Positions 47,214 to 56,958 of a stretch of DNA of 64,000 nucleotides are shown here, in pieces (the first letter of the stretch is position 1; each line of letters opens with the position of its first letter). This DNA comes from Bacteroidota bacterium (GTDB lineage: Bacteria > Bacteroidota > Bacteroidia > Bacteroidales > Paludibacteraceae). The stretch is from positions 1-64,000 of the forward strand of contig JAFNAS010000004.1 in assembly GCA_017860295.1 (NCBI GenBank), written 5' to 3'. Made by a program: the position numbers and the translations under genes. A model generated the notes under the pieces. That model ran no database searches. It worked only from the letters and a program-made list of their open reading frames with translations, and was not told the origin of the DNA.

Positions 47214-47310
47214 ACATCACGTTGCACGTATTGTGACGCTGGTGTTATTAAAAGAAGTGAAGCTATTAGTGAAATTCTAAAATTATAACTAAAAAAAGCA
47301 ATTTCTTTTG

Positions 47311-47341
47311 TTTGAAACATACGGTATTCCCCTTAACTTTG
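47311..47341 (+). promoter_or_regulatory. promoter of the GNAT-nitrilase gene
   Basis: TTTG (47311-47314), exactly 19 bases, TAACTTTG (47334-47341). It fixes the start at the ATG at 47372 rather than 47312. Confidence 0.8.
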
Positions 47342-47371
47342 TTTGGATGCTATTTTCAAAATACAAGTGGT

Positions 47372-48904
47372 ATGGACAATATTCCTGAAATCAACAAAGT
47401 AACTATTCGCCCGTTACAATTAAACGATTACAAACAACTCGTGCAATCGTTTACACGTACATACAGCGATGGAAGTGATATTTTTTGGTCTCGAAAACAG
47501 ATAAACAAACTTATCACTATTTTCCCTGAAGGGCAAGTAGTGACGGTAGTCGATAAAAAAATTGTGGGATGTGCATTTTCTATTATTGTAGATTACGATT
47601 TGGTCAAAAACGATCATACCTATGCATCTGTCACAGGTAATGAAACTTTTGATACGCATAATCCGAATGGAAATATTCTATACGGGATAGAGGTATTTAT
47701 CCATCCGCTTTATCGGGGACTTCGCCTTGCCCGCCGTATGTACGATTACCGAAAAGAGCTCTGCGAAACGCTCAACCTGAAGGCAATTATGTTCGGCGGT
47801 AGAATTCCCAATTATCATACGTATGCCGACGAAATGCGTCCGAAGGAATATATTGAAAAAGTACGCAAGAAAGAAATTTTTGATCCGGTACTTACATTTC
47901 AACTGTCAAACGATTTTCATGTACGCAAGGTGATGACCAATTATCTTCCTAACGATGAAGAATCGAAACATTTCGCCTGTCTTTTACAGTGGGATAACAT
48001 CTATTATCAACCGCCCACTCCCGACTTTATATCTCCCAAAACCAGCATTCGCGTAGGTTTGGTACAGTGGCAAATGCGAAATTATCAATCAATCGACGAT
48101 TTGTTTGAGCAGGTAGAATTTTTTGTCGATGCAGTGTCGGATTATAAAAGCGATTTTGTGCTGTTTCCCGAATACTTCAATGCTCCGTTGATGGCAAAAT
48201 TTAATCATCTAGGAGAGTCGCAAGCCATTCGAGAGCTGGCTCAATATACCGACGAAATTCGAAAACGATTTATTAGTTTCGCTATCAGCTATAACATCAA
48301 TATTATTACCGGAAGTATGCCGCAATTACGTGGCAATAACCTTCACAATGTGGGTTTCCTCTGCCGGAGAGATGGTACCTATGACATTTACGAGAAAATA
48401 CATATCACACCCGACGAAATTAAAAGTTGGGGGTTGACAGGTGGAAAAGGAATAAAGACTTTCGATACTGATTGTGCCAAAGTAGGCGTACTGATCTGTT
48501 ATGATGTGGAATATCCTGAATTGTCTCGCATCATGGCCGATCAGGGAATGCAGATATTGTTTGTCCCCTTTCTTACCGATACCCAAAACGGTTATTCGCG
48601 GGTGCGCATCTGCGCACAAGCACGAGCCATCGAAAACGAATGTTATGTAGTGATCGCCGGGTGTGTGGGAAATCTACCGAGAGTTCACAACATGGATATA
48701 CAGTATGCCCAGTCGGGAGTCTTTGCACCATGTGATTTTGCATTTCCAACTGATGGTAAATTTGCGGAGGCCACCCCCAATACGGAAATGATTTTGGTAT
48801 CGGATGTGGATATTTCTTTGTTGAATGAATTGCACACTTACGGCAGCGTCCGGAATCTGAAGGATCGGCGTCACGATTTGTATGAACTGGTATTGAAGAA
48901 ATAA
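47372..48904 (+). CDS. GNAT acetyltransferase fused to carbon-nitrogen hydrolase
   Basis: A 510-residue two-domain protein. Residues 8-210 are a GNAT-like fold (TIRPLQLNDYKQLV, HPLYRGLRLARRMYDYRKEL for acetyl-CoA). Residues 225-500 are a nitrilase-superfamily amidohydrolase with the triad E267 (LFPEYFNAP), K342 (YEKIHIT) and C376 (LICYDVEYPE). The fusion is known in several phyla but its reaction is not settled; one may expect an amide intermediate to be formed or trimmed. No signal peptide. A small membrane-protein gene follows by 17 bases. Confidence 0.92.
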   Translation: MDNIPEINKVTIRPLQLNDYKQLVQSFTRTYSDGSDIFWSRKQINKLITIFPEGQVVTVVDKKIVGCAFSIIVDYDLVKNDHTYASVTGNETFDTHNPNGNILYGIEVFIHPLYRGLRLARRMYDYRKELCETLNLKAIMFGGRIPNYHTYADEMRPKEYIEKVRKKEIFDPVLTFQLSNDFHVRKVMTNYLPNDEESKHFACLLQWDNIYYQPPTPDFISPKTSIRVGLVQWQMRNYQSIDDLFEQVEFFVDAVSDYKSDFVLFPEYFNAPLMAKFNHLGESQAIRELAQYTDEIRKRFISFAISYNINIITGSMPQLRGNNLHNVGFLCRRDGTYDIYEKIHITPDEIKSWGLTGGKGIKTFDTDCAKVGVLICYDVEYPELSRIMADQGMQILFVPFLTDTQNGYSRVRICAQARAIENECYVVIAGCVGNLPRVHNMDIQYAQSGVFAPCDFAFPTDGKFAEATPNTEMILVSDVDISLLNELHTYGSVRNLKDRRHDLYELVLKK

Positions 48905-48921
48905 CAAACAAACTGTCATAT

Positions 48922-49182
48922 ATGAACCAAAGATTTACAAAAACATTGGCTGGTATTTGCATCGGATTGTTATTCCTGCTAATATTACTCTATAAAGAAC
49001 ATACCCATATATCATCACAGTCATCGGCTATCAATTCTGCAAATAGTCGCATAGTTTGTTCCATTGATACCAATATGGCATATCATGTCATGTGGCAAAA
49101 GCTCTTTTTAACTCGCGATCAGATACGCGAAGAATATTATTGCAACCATATTGCTCTCGTTTCCAGCCTGAACCCAGTCTGA
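48922..49182 (+). CDS. possible small single-pass membrane protein
   Basis: An 86-residue frame starting 17 bases after the GNAT-nitrilase stop, with one strong membrane helix (about 10-24, ICIGLLFLLILLY) and a polar remainder with two Cys. Homologues are unknown to me. Tight spacing and a plausible signal anchor support it, but the composition is not compelling. The following 49183-49427 is AT-rich and holds nothing I can name. Confidence 0.4.
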   Translation: MNQRFTKTLAGICIGLLFLLILLYKEHTHISSQSSAINSANSRIVCSIDTNMAYHVMWQKLFLTRDQIREEYYCNHIALVSSLNPV

Positions 49183-49427
49183 CAAAATAGAAAAATCATC
49201 GGTTAATGTGTATCTGCATCGAAACAGAACCTGTCTTGTTTTATTTTCCGGTAACTCTCATGATTTTATCTTGATCTTAAGTGTCGTTGCTAAGAAATCT
49301 TCGTAATAAACAAGTTTTACATCCGGATAATATACAAGATGTCAGTTGGTTATTGTTAAGCAAAATATTTTTTGTTTTTATACTCATTTTTGTGTCAAAT
49401 AAATTATGAAAAGATAAAATATTATAC

Positions 49428-49435
49428 TACATTTG
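49428..49435 (+). promoter_or_regulatory. -7 box of the 116-residue protein gene
   Basis: TACATTTG, 43 bases before the start at 49479. Confidence 0.4.
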
Positions 49436-49478
49436 AACCAGTTTTTTTATACCAAAATCCATTATCTAAAGAGGAACA

Positions 49479-49829
49479 ATGAAAGTTTCCACATTAAAAT
49501 TGGTCACGACCGATTTAAATTGTGTCGTAGACTATCTGAACTATAATATGAAGTTCAGTTGTACTGATTACCATGATCAAATAGCCGTGCTTTCTAACGA
49601 ATCGCATGTTTCAAAGCAGAATAACCAGAATGTAAATATGGTTATTCTAAAAAGTAATCAGGGCTATATTGACATTGACATCATTGAAAATGAAACTAAA
49701 TCCAGATTTTTTGGTCTTAGAAATAATTTTATCAATGATGTAAACAAAGTATTAGACAGGTTTTGTGAGGAATACATTATCTCTCAGAAAAAACCGTCTT
49801 CCCTTATTTATGATGCCTTGGGCGCGTAG
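49479..49829 (+). CDS. hypothetical 116-residue protein
   Basis: A small soluble protein (MKVSTLKLVTTDLNC...) with mixed alpha/beta prediction, and no signal peptide, membrane helix or recognisable motif. It has its own -7 box upstream and a clear intrinsic terminator downstream, so it is a single-gene transcript. This supports it as real. AT-rich relative to the parE gene that follows. Function unknown. Confidence 0.65.
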   Translation: MKVSTLKLVTTDLNCVVDYLNYNMKFSCTDYHDQIAVLSNESHVSKQNNQNVNMVILKSNQGYIDIDIIENETKSRFFGLRNNFINDVNKVLDRFCEEYIISQKKPSSLIYDALGA

Positions 49830-49860
49830 ATAACGGTTCTGAAAACAAATAAAAATTTCT

Positions 49861-49896
49861 AGCAGCAGTCTGATTCCCGGGCTGCTGTTTTTTTTT
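49861..49896 (+). terminator. terminator of the 116-residue protein gene
   Basis: AGCAGC (49861-49866) pairs with GCTGCT (49881-49886), followed by G and nine T. The parE -7 box TATCTTTG (49899-49906) directly follows the T-run. Confidence 0.75.
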
Positions 49897-49898
49897 AT

Positions 49899-49906
49899 TA
49901 TCTTTG
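49899..49906 (+). promoter_or_regulatory. -7 box of parE
   Basis: TATCTTTG, 20 bases before the parE start; the -33 region is a T-run without TTTG. Confidence 0.5.
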
Positions 49907-49926
49907 CTTCAAAGAACACGAAAATC

Positions 49927-51789
49927 ATGGACGAAATAAAACTCAATTCACAATCAAGCAGCTATACCGACGACAATATCATTACGCTTGAAGGATTGGA
50001 ACACGTGCGTCGTCGCCCGGGTATGTATATCGGAAAATTGGGCGACGGTACTTATGCCGACGATGGCGTATATGTATTACTCAAAGAAGTTCTCGACAAC
50101 TCTATTGACGAGTTTCGAATGGGCAACGGAAACACGATTCAGGTGACTGTGAAGAATGGTACGGTGCGCATACGCGACTTTGGCCGCGGAATTCCTCTTG
50201 GAAAAATGGTCGATGCTGTGTCTGTAATGAATACCGGTGGAAAGTACGACTCGAAGGCTTTCAAAAAATCGGTAGGTTTGAATGGTGTAGGTACAAAAGC
50301 AGTCAATGCTCTTTCGGCTCACTTTATGGTTGAGAGTTATCGCGAAGGTGAAATGAAACATGCCGAATTTTCCAAAGGTAAAATCGTCAGCGAATCGCCT
50401 CTTCAAAAAACTTCAGAATCGAATGGAACAATGGTGGAATTTGTTCCCGACAATACCATTTTTACCAATTACAAATATCGAGAGGATTACATTGAAACGA
50501 TGTTGCGAAATTATGCCTACCTTAATACAGGACTGGCAATTGTTTTCAACGGCAAACGGTTTCACTCGAAAAATGGGCTTCTCGACTTATTGAATGAAAA
50601 TATCACTTCAGATGGACTATATCCTATTGTTCATCTCAAGGGAGAAGACATCGAAATTGCTTTTACTCATACCGATCAATACGGTGAAGAATATTACTCT
50701 TTTGTAAACGGACAACATACCACTCAGGGCGGAACACACCAGAGCGCTTTCCGTGAAGCCATTGCCCGTACCATGAAAGAGTATTACAACAAAAACATGG
50801 AAGTCACCGATATCCGCAACGGATTGGTAGCTGCGGTGGCTATCAGTGTAGAAGAGCCTGTGTTTGAATCGCAGACTAAAATCAAACTGGGATCAAAAGA
50901 TGTAGGGCCGGAGGGGCCTTCAGTCAGCAAGTTCATCGGTGATTTTGTAAAAAAAGAGGTAGACAATTATCTGCATAAAAATCTTGAAACATCCGATATT
51001 CTGTTGAAAAAGATTCAGGATTCGGAAAAAGAGCGTAAAGCAATAGCCGGTGTTACCAAGTTGGCACGCGAAAGAGCCAAAAAAGTTAGCCTGCATAATC
51101 GGAAATTGCGTGACTGCCGATGCCACTATACCGATACAAAAGGAGATCAACGGGAGAATACCTGTATATTTATTACCGAGGGAGATTCAGCAAGTGGTTC
51201 CATTACTAAAAGCCGCAATGTAAATACACAAGCTGTTTTTAGTCTTCGAGGCAAACCATTGAACAGTTATGGGTTGACAAAAAAAATCGTGTATGAAAAC
51301 GAAGAGTTTAACCTGCTGCAAGCAGCTCTGAATATAGAAGACGGATTGGAAGGATTGCGTTACAATAAAATAATTGTGGCCACCGATGCCGATGTCGACG
51401 GAATGCACATTCGTCTGTTGCTTATTACATTCTTTTTGCAATTTTTCCCCGATTTGGTTAAAAAAGGACACGTTTACATTTTGCAAACACCGCTTTTCAG
51501 GGTACGGAATAAGAAGGAAACTATTTACTGCTATTCTGATGAAGAAAAGCAAAACGCTATAAAGAAACTAGGGCCTAATCCCGAAATGACGCGATTCAAA
51601 GGGTTGGGAGAAATCTCCCCTGATGAATTCTGCCATTTCATTGGAAAAGATATCCGATTGGATCCGGTAAGTCTGAAAAAAGAAGATTCTGTTGCCAATT
51701 TATTGGAATTCTATATGGGAAATAACACACCTGAACGACAGGTATTTATTATTAATAATTTGGTAATAGAAGAAGACGTTGCCGAATGA
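49927..51789 (+). CDS. parE: DNA topoisomerase IV subunit B (ParE type)
   Basis: A 620-residue type IIA topoisomerase ATPase subunit. The GHKL ATPase has [19 protein letters not shown] and [14 protein letters not shown]. The transducer follows, and the Toprim part has EGDSASGS and [24 protein letters not shown] and the overall length favour ParE over GyrB. It would pair with ParC to decatenate chromosomes. No parC is adjacent: metK follows after a 403-base spacer. Confidence 0.9.
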   Translation: MDEIKLNSQSSSYTDDNIITLEGLEHVRRRPGMYIGKLGDGTYADDGVYVLLKEVLDNSIDEFRMGNGNTIQVTVKNGTVRIRDFGRGIPLGKMVDAVSVMNTGGKYDSKAFKKSVGLNGVGTKAVNALSAHFMVESYREGEMKHAEFSKGKIVSESPLQKTSESNGTMVEFVPDNTIFTNYKYREDYIETMLRNYAYLNTGLAIVFNGKRFHSKNGLLDLLNENITSDGLYPIVHLKGEDIEIAFTHTDQYGEEYYSFVNGQHTTQGGTHQSAFREAIARTMKEYYNKNMEVTDIRNGLVAAVAISVEEPVFESQTKIKLGSKDVGPEGPSVSKFIGDFVKKEVDNYLHKNLETSDILLKKIQDSEKERKAIAGVTKLARERAKKVSLHNRKLRDCRCHYTDTKGDQRENTCIFITEGDSASGSITKSRNVNTQAVFSLRGKPLNSYGLTKKIVYENEEFNLLQAALNIEDGLEGLRYNKIIVATDADVDGMHIRLLLITFFLQFFPDLVKKGHVYILQTPLFRVRNKKETIYCYSDEEKQNAIKKLGPNPEMTRFKGLGEISPDEFCHFIGKDIRLDPVSLKKEDSVANLLEFYMGNNTPERQVFIINNLVIEEDVAE

Positions 51790-51969
51790 GAAGTGTATGG
51801 TACATCTATTGTTTTCATTGATCTTTAATTAGTTAAATTATTGCTATTCAAAATATTGAATAGTAATAATAACTTCAGCATGGATCGTCTGTTTCTAGCT
51901 TCAGGTATAAACAGGACTATTTTCAGTATTTAAAATTTTGTAAAAACAAAGACGATTTCGACGTTAATT

Positions 51970-52000
51970 ATTGCATTTATAACAAAATGACGTAACTTTG
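51970..52000 (+). promoter_or_regulatory. metK promoter
   Basis: ATTG (51970-51973), 19 bases, TAACTTTG (51993-52000). Transcription would start at about 52007, just before the riboswitch stem. Confidence 0.6.
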
Positions 52001-52007
52001 CAGAATC

Positions 52008-52061
52008 AAGAATAGTGGATAGATTTGATTGCTTGCAACCACGGAAAAAAATGCTAAAACG
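52008..52061 (+). promoter_or_regulatory. SAM-II-like riboswitch upstream of metK
   Basis: The leader contains GTGG (52016-52019) pairing with CCAC (52039-52042) as P1. The loop in between has GATTTGATTGCTTGCAA, and P1 is followed by GGAAAAAAATGCTAAAAC. The order UGAUUU-like, GCUUGCAACCACG, A-rich, GCUAAAA is the SAM-II (metA-type) consensus as I remember it. It sits right after the predicted transcript start and before metK, which makes SAM. Pseudoknot pairing was not computed. Confidence 0.72.
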
Positions 52062-52079
52062 TGATACTTTCTCGTTCAT

Positions 52080-52105
52080 GCAGTGCTATCGAGCATTGCT
52101 TTTTT
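52080..52105 (+). terminator. leader terminator of the SAM-II-like riboswitch
   Basis: GCAGTGCT (52080-52087), ATCG loop, AGCATTGC (52092-52099), then six T. It lies between the aptamer and metK and can serve as the expression platform. Confidence 0.7.
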
Positions 52106-52192
52106 GTTCCAATCAAATTTTATTCATAACATGATGAGGCGTGAAACGAATTCATGCTTTCTTTGTTTGTTTAATAACGTATTATTGTTCAC

Positions 52193-53482
52193 ATGAAGAC
52201 AACAAATTATTTATTTACTTCAGAATCGGTTTCCGAAGGACATCCCGATAAGGTGGCCGATCAAATTTCAGATGCTATTCTGGATAATTTTCTGGCATTC
52301 GACGAAAACTCAAAAGTGGCTTGTGAAACGCTCGTAACTACCGGACAGGTGATTTTAGCCGGAGAAGTAAAATCGAGTGCGTACGTGGATGTTCAGGATG
52401 TTGCACGTCAGGTAATCAACAAGATTGGTTATACCAAAAGCGAATATAAATTTGATGGTGATGCCTGCGGCATCTTTTCGGCTATTCACGAACAGTCGGA
52501 TGATATTAATCGCGGTGTGGAGCGTGCCGAACCACTCAATCAGGGAGCCGGCGATCAGGGTATGATGTTTGGTTATGCAACCAAAGAGACCGAAAATTAT
52601 ATGCCTCTGCCGTTGGAACTATCTCATCAGTTATTGATCGAACTTGCCGCTTTGCGTCGTGAAAACAAAGAGATAACCTATCTTCGCCCCGATGCCAAGT
52701 CGCAGGTCACGGTTGAGTATTCGGAAGATGGCATTCCGCAACGCATACACACCATTGTGGTTTCGACCCAGCATGATGAATTCATTCTTCCGCAAAACGG
52801 TACGACCCAGGAAGAAGCCGACGAAGCGATGGTGGCTAAAATAAAAGAAGATGTAAAAAATATTCTTATTCCACGTGTATTTGCTAAAAATCCGGAATGG
52901 AAAAAATTGCTGGATGAAGATTATATTCTGCATGTCAATCCGACTGGTAAATTTGTTATCGGTGGACCTCACGGTGATACCGGTTTGACGGGTCGCAAAA
53001 TTATTGTCGACACGTATGGTGGTAAAGGGGCTCACGGAGGGGGAGCTTTCTCTGGAAAAGATCCGTCAAAAGTCGATCGTTCTGCTGCATATGCTGCACG
53101 CCATATGGCTAAAAATGCTGTTGCCGCCGGTATAGCCGACGAAATTCTGGTGCAGGTCTCTTATGCCATTGGTGTGGCGCAACCGTTAAGTGTCTATGTC
53201 AATACGTATGGCAGGGCCAATGTAAACCTGAAAGACGAAGAGATTGCTTCGCGTTTGGAGAAACTGTTCGACCTTCGTCCGAAAGCGATCGAGCAAAGAT
53301 TGAAACTTCGGCATCCGATCTATGCGGAAACTGCTTCGTACGGGCACATGGGGCGCGAACCCAAAGTTGTAAAGAAAATATTTTCATCCCGTTATACCGA
53401 TACGATTGAGAAAGAGGTGGAGCTGTTTACCTGGGAAAAACTGGATTATGTAGACAAAATCCGGAAAGAATTTTCGTTGTAA
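52193..53482 (+). CDS. metK: S-adenosylmethionine synthase
   Basis: A 429-residue cytosolic enzyme that makes SAM from methionine and ATP. Signature elements are [33 protein letters not shown] and [19 protein letters not shown] (phosphate-binding, key part GGGAFSGKD). It is longer than the classical 385-residue enzyme because of an insertion around residues 195-235, which is common in the phylum. Expression is probably repressed by SAM via the leader riboswitch and terminator. Confidence 0.97.
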   Translation: MKTTNYLFTSESVSEGHPDKVADQISDAILDNFLAFDENSKVACETLVTTGQVILAGEVKSSAYVDVQDVARQVINKIGYTKSEYKFDGDACGIFSAIHEQSDDINRGVERAEPLNQGAGDQGMMFGYATKETENYMPLPLELSHQLLIELAALRRENKEITYLRPDAKSQVTVEYSEDGIPQRIHTIVVSTQHDEFILPQNGTTQEEADEAMVAKIKEDVKNILIPRVFAKNPEWKKLLDEDYILHVNPTGKFVIGGPHGDTGLTGRKIIVDTYGGKGAHGGGAFSGKDPSKVDRSAAYAARHMAKNAVAAGIADEILVQVSYAIGVAQPLSVYVNTYGRANVNLKDEEIASRLEKLFDLRPKAIEQRLKLRHPIYAETASYGHMGREPKVVKKIFSSRYTDTIEKEVELFTWEKLDYVDKIRKEFSL

Positions 53483-53534
53483 AGAGTAGTAAAGAACATA
53501 TATTTTTAGTACCTTTACAGTTCAAAGTTTTGTT

Positions 53535-53945
53535 ATGGCCGATAATTCGGGAAATATCATTTACATTATAGCTGTCATCGTTGCAGTTTTAAGCAGTTTT
53601 TTGTCAAAAGCAAAGAAAAGCAAGGTCGATGAATTTCCCACACCATCTACTCCAACGAAAAGCTGGCAAGATGTAATTCGGGAGATGACGCAACCGGAGG
53701 AAGAGCATACTAAACCGGTAGTACTTCCGGAACAACCGCGATTCAATAAAATGCATTCTCAGCCTTTTTTGGATGTAGAGCAAAAGGTGCATAAAGACAA
53801 TTTGGTAACACACGCACATGTACCAAATAACACGTCGAATGTAGCGGAAGAACCTGCGGAGCATGTTACACTGCCTGATTTCTCAAATTTGGATGAAGTA
53901 AAACGGGGTATTATTTTTAATGAGATTTTCCACCGGAAATTTTAA
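53535..53945 (+). CDS. small membrane-anchored protein of unknown function
   Basis: A 136-residue protein: one N-terminal membrane helix (about 8-24, IIYIIAVIVAVLSSFL) followed by a polar, Pro/Glu-rich cytosolic tail without predicted fold. It ends with a short helical segment (DEVKRGIIFNEIFHRKF). Proteins of this shape are common and uncharacterised in Bacteroidales. It lies 52 bases after metK on the same strand with a TACCTTTA near-match to a -7 box (53509-53516). Confidence 0.7.
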   Translation: MADNSGNIIYIIAVIVAVLSSFLSKAKKSKVDEFPTPSTPTKSWQDVIREMTQPEEEHTKPVVLPEQPRFNKMHSQPFLDVEQKVHKDNLVTHAHVPNNTSNVAEEPAEHVTLPDFSNLDEVKRGIIFNEIFHRKF

Positions 53946-53980
53946 TTTTTCAATAGGTTATTCTCAGGGGAAAAAAACAG

Positions 53981-53988
53981 TATCTTTG
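53981..53988 (+). promoter_or_regulatory. -7 box of greA
   Basis: TATCTTTG, giving a leader of about 105 bases that contains the hairpin at 54037-54060. Confidence 0.5.
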
Positions 53989-54036
53989 CACAGGAATTAT
54001 TCAGCAAACATTTTAATTAAATCAAAATACAAAAAA

Positions 54037-54066
54037 GAGTTCCGGCAATAGTCGGAATTCTTTTTG
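54037..54066 (+). terminator. terminator-like hairpin in the greA leader
   Basis: GAGTTCCGGC-AATA-GTCGGAATTC (with G-U pairs) is followed by TTTTTG and preceded by AAAAAA, so the stem can extend. It lies between the greA -7 box and the greA start. It is either an attenuator or the terminator of the preceding gene. Confidence 0.65.
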
Positions 54067-54099
54067 TTTTCAATAAGTTACATTAAAAACAAATTTACC

Positions 54100-54570
54100 A
54101 TGGCAACATCGTATATGACCCAAGAGGGGTACAAAAAGCTATTGGAAGAGATTAACCAACTGGAGTGTGTACAACGTCCTGCTATCTCACGTCAGATTGC
54201 AGAAGCCAGGGATAAAGGCGACTTGTCGGAAAATGCTGAGTATGACGCAGCAAAAGAGGCGCAAGGGTTGCTCGAAATGAAAATTGCAAAATTAAAAGAT
54301 GTCCTTGCAAATGCCCGTCTGATTGACGAAAGTACACTTGGTACCGATTCCGTTCAGATTTTGAATAAAGTCAAAATTAAAAACACGAACAACGGGCAAG
54401 TAATGACTTATATGTTGGTTTCGGAGAGTGAGGCCAACCTGAAGGAAGGTAAACTATCTGTTAATACACCTATTGCACAGGGTCTTATGGGGAAAAAAGT
54501 AGGTGATACAGTTCAAATAAAAGTTCCGTCGGGAATTATTCCGTTTGAAATTGTGGAAATATCTATTTGA
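54100..54570 (+). CDS. greA: transcription elongation factor GreA
   Basis: A 156-residue factor that rescues backtracked RNA polymerase by stimulating transcript cleavage. An N-terminal antiparallel coiled coil (MTQEGYKKLLEEINQLE... with the acidic tip RDKGDLSENAEYDAAKEAQ) is followed by a compact C-terminal domain ending IPFEIVEISI. D and E at the tip (GDLSENAEY) are intact. The ATG at 54100 gives the normal start. The HIT gene begins 14 bases after its stop. Confidence 0.95.
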   Translation: MATSYMTQEGYKKLLEEINQLECVQRPAISRQIAEARDKGDLSENAEYDAAKEAQGLLEMKIAKLKDVLANARLIDESTLGTDSVQILNKVKIKNTNNGQVMTYMLVSESEANLKEGKLSVNTPIAQGLMGKKVGDTVQIKVPSGIIPFEIVEISI

Positions 54571-54584
54571 TAACAGGAACAGCT

Positions 54585-54977
54585 ATGGCAACTATTTTTT
54601 CACGAATCATTGCTGGCGAAATACCATGCTACAAAGTGGCAGAAGATGATCGTTTTTTTGCGTTCCTCGATATTAATCCCGTCGCGAAGGGACATACTTT
54701 AGTTGTTCCGAAAATCGAAGAGGATTATATTTTCGATCTTGATGACGTTACACTTCAGGCGTACATTCTGTTTGCAAAAAAGGTGGCTAAGGCCATCGAG
54801 AAAGCGATTCCCTGCAAAAGGGTAGGTGTTGCGGTCATTGGTCTTGATGTGCCACATGCCCACATCCACCTGGTACCTCTTAATTCGGAGTCGGACATTA
54901 ACTTTGCGAAGGAGAAGCTGAAGCTCTCTCCCGAAGAGATGAAGAGCATCGCATACAACATCAGCTTCTTCCTTTAA
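54585..54977 (+). CDS. HIT family nucleotide-binding hydrolase
   Basis: A 130-residue histidine-triad protein with the motif HAHIHLVPL (catalytic His inside) and a start TIFSRIIAGEIPCYKVAEDD typical of HinT-like enzymes. These cleave nucleoside phosphoramidates and acyl adenylates. It is co-transcribed with greA (14-base gap). It ends six bases from the convergent fmt stop, so transcripts must overlap or terminate inside genes. Confidence 0.94.
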   Translation: MATIFSRIIAGEIPCYKVAEDDRFFAFLDINPVAKGHTLVVPKIEEDYIFDLDDVTLQAYILFAKKVAKAIEKAIPCKRVGVAVIGLDVPHAHIHLVPLNSESDINFAKEKLKLSPEEMKSIAYNISFFL

Positions 54978-54983
54978 TTGGAT

Positions 54984-55943
54984 TTACTCCAACCGATAGG
55001 CTTCCGTAAGCTTATTTCCACGGAGGAACTCTTCTACCGACATTCTTTTCTTCCCGGCCAACTTAATACTCTTCAGCCGGATGAAACCATCTTTAACCGC
55101 TACCTTCACCTGATTGGAAGATTCGTTCAGAATACTTCCACAGGGAAGCGTATGCGCTTTTTCTTCTTTTTCCGTTTCAAATATTTTCAGCGTCAACTCT
55201 TCTCCTGCATCGGTTTTTAAAATAGTCCAGGCGGCAGGGTAGGGAGCCAGCCCCCGGATAAAATTATAGATCACCGATGCATTTTGATTCCAGTCGATTT
55301 TGCAGGTCTCTTTGAAAATCTTAGGCGCCGGTTTTACTACTACATTTTGTGGCTGCGGTATAGGCGAAACCTTATTGTCCAAAATGAGATCCACAGTCTC
55401 CAGTACAAGTGTTGCTCCGGTGGTCATCAATCTGTCGTGTACATCTCCCGCATTGTCGGTCTCTCCAATGGCTATTTTGTTCTGCAATATAATGTTTCCG
55501 GTATCTATTTCGTGGGTAAGGAAAAACGTTGTTGCTCCGGTTTCGGTATCTCCGTTTATCACCGCCCAGTTGATCGGTGCTGCTCCCCGGTATTGAGGCA
55601 ACAGCGAGGCATGAAGATTGAAAGTGCCAAGGCGCGGCATGTTCCAAACCACCTCGGGAAGCATACGAAATGCCACAACTATCTGTAAATCGGAATTCAG
55701 CGCTTTCAATTCATCCAAAAAAGCGGGATCTTTCAGCTTTTCCGGTTGCATTAAGTGAAGCCCCTTTTCTAATGCATATTGCTTGACCGGAGAATATTGC
55801 AGTTTATAGCCACGTCCGGCAGGCTTGTCGGGCATAGTAATTACACCCACAACATTGTAATCGTTTTCGACCAACATGCGAAGGCTCTCCACGGCAAAAT
55901 CGGGAGTTCCCATATATACTATTCGTAACTCTTTCTTATCCAT
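54984..55943 (-). CDS. fmt: methionyl-tRNA formyltransferase
   Basis: A 319-residue enzyme that formylates initiator Met-tRNA with 10-formyl-tetrahydrofolate. The N-terminal catalytic domain has MGTPDFAVESLRML, and the active site is SLLPQYRGAAPINWA with HEIDTG. The C-terminal OB-fold follows from about 210. It acts in the cytosol. nadK lies 52 bases upstream on the same strand, so the two may be one transcript. Confidence 0.96.
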   Translation of the reverse strand: MDKKELRIVYMGTPDFAVESLRMLVENDYNVVGVITMPDKPAGRGYKLQYSPVKQYALEKGLHLMQPEKLKDPAFLDELKALNSDLQIVVAFRMLPEVVWNMPRLGTFNLHASLLPQYRGAAPINWAVINGDTETGATTFFLTHEIDTGNIILQNKIAIGETDNAGDVHDRLMTTGATLVLETVDLILDNKVSPIPQPQNVVVKPAPKIFKETCKIDWNQNASVIYNFIRGLAPYPAAWTILKTDAGEELTLKIFETEKEEKAHTLPCGSILNESSNQVKVAVKDGFIRLKSIKLAGKKRMSVEEFLRGNKLTEAYRLE

Positions 55944-55995
55944 TATTTTGTTCTGATTCTAAAAATTCATCACTTCGATACATTCTGGCGAAGCG

Positions 55996-56877
55996 TTACT
56001 CTGTTCTTTTGTCTGCTCCCCACATCAATTTGGTTTTCAAAGTATCAAAAAACGTATGATTCGCCCGTTTCACCACCTTGATAGTGTGATCGGCCTTGCG
56101 GATTTTCAGCGTCGTACTTTGCGGAAACACATCAGAACGACCGTCGAGAGCGGCCAGGAAACTCTTCGTCCGGCTGCTGACCGAAATATCCAGCTCCCAG
56201 GTATCCGGTATTATTAATGGCCTGATACTCAATGTGTGTGATGCTACCGGCGAAAGAATAAAATTATTCGATTGCGGTACCACGATTGGTCCGCCCACGC
56301 TCATCGAATAGGCCGTTGAACCGGTCGGCGTAGCGAGCAACAACCCGTCGGCTCTGTATGAATTGAGCAATTCGCCTTTCACCTTCACATGAATGGTTAT
56401 CATAGACGACGTATCCTGTTTCAGTAAGGCAATTTCATTGAGCGCAAAAGGACATTCGTTCCAATCCGGATTATCGGCAATCAGTTGTAATACCGATCGC
56501 TCTTCCACTTGATATTGATGATTTACAATACTTTCCAATGCCGTTTCAATCTCATTATTGGCCACATCACTTAAGAAACCTAAGCGACCGGTATTGATAC
56601 CTAAAATCGGAATTCCTTTGGCTCCAATGTGTTTGGCAGTATTCAAAAAGGTACCATCTCCACCTAGGCTAAGGGCTATATCAGCCGAGAAATCTTCATT
56701 GTCAAGTATTTTATACGATAAGTCTCCTACATCTCTTCCATGTTGTTCCTGCAAAAACTCATAAAACGATGCCTCTATTACGACATCAATATTTAGCATT
56801 TGTAAAGTTGTCAATAAATGAAACGCGGTATCGACCGCTTCAAGACGGAATGTATTTCCGAAGAGAGCAATTCTCAT
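55996..56877 (-). CDS. nadK: NAD kinase
   Basis: A 293-residue enzyme that phosphorylates NAD to NADP. The GGDGTFL motif (in LSLGGDGTFLNTAK), INTGRLGFLSDV and the second-domain TPTGSTAYSMSVGGP are present. Length is normal. It is divergent from pdxJ and shares a short control region with TATCTTTG on the minus strand (56959-56966). Confidence 0.96.
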   Translation of the reverse strand: MRIALFGNTFRLEAVDTAFHLLTTLQMLNIDVVIEASFYEFLQEQHGRDVGDLSYKILDNEDFSADIALSLGGDGTFLNTAKHIGAKGIPILGINTGRLGFLSDVANNEIETALESIVNHQYQVEERSVLQLIADNPDWNECPFALNEIALLKQDTSSMITIHVKVKGELLNSYRADGLLLATPTGSTAYSMSVGGPIVVPQSNNFILSPVASHTLSIRPLIIPDTWELDISVSSRTKSFLAALDGRSDVFPQSTTLKIRKADHTIKVVKRANHTFFDTLKTKLMWGADKRTE

Positions 56878-56958
56878 TTTTGTATATTTTAATGTTACGT
56901 ATCAGATGAGTGTCTGATTATTCGTTGAATATAAGCCAACTAAGCTGTTGTTTGTTTT

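Noticed and set aside
54567-54584. Upstream start for the HIT gene overlapping the greA stop
   Set aside because: The conserved N-terminus MATIFSRIIAGEIP starts at 54585; the upstream codons would only overlap greA.
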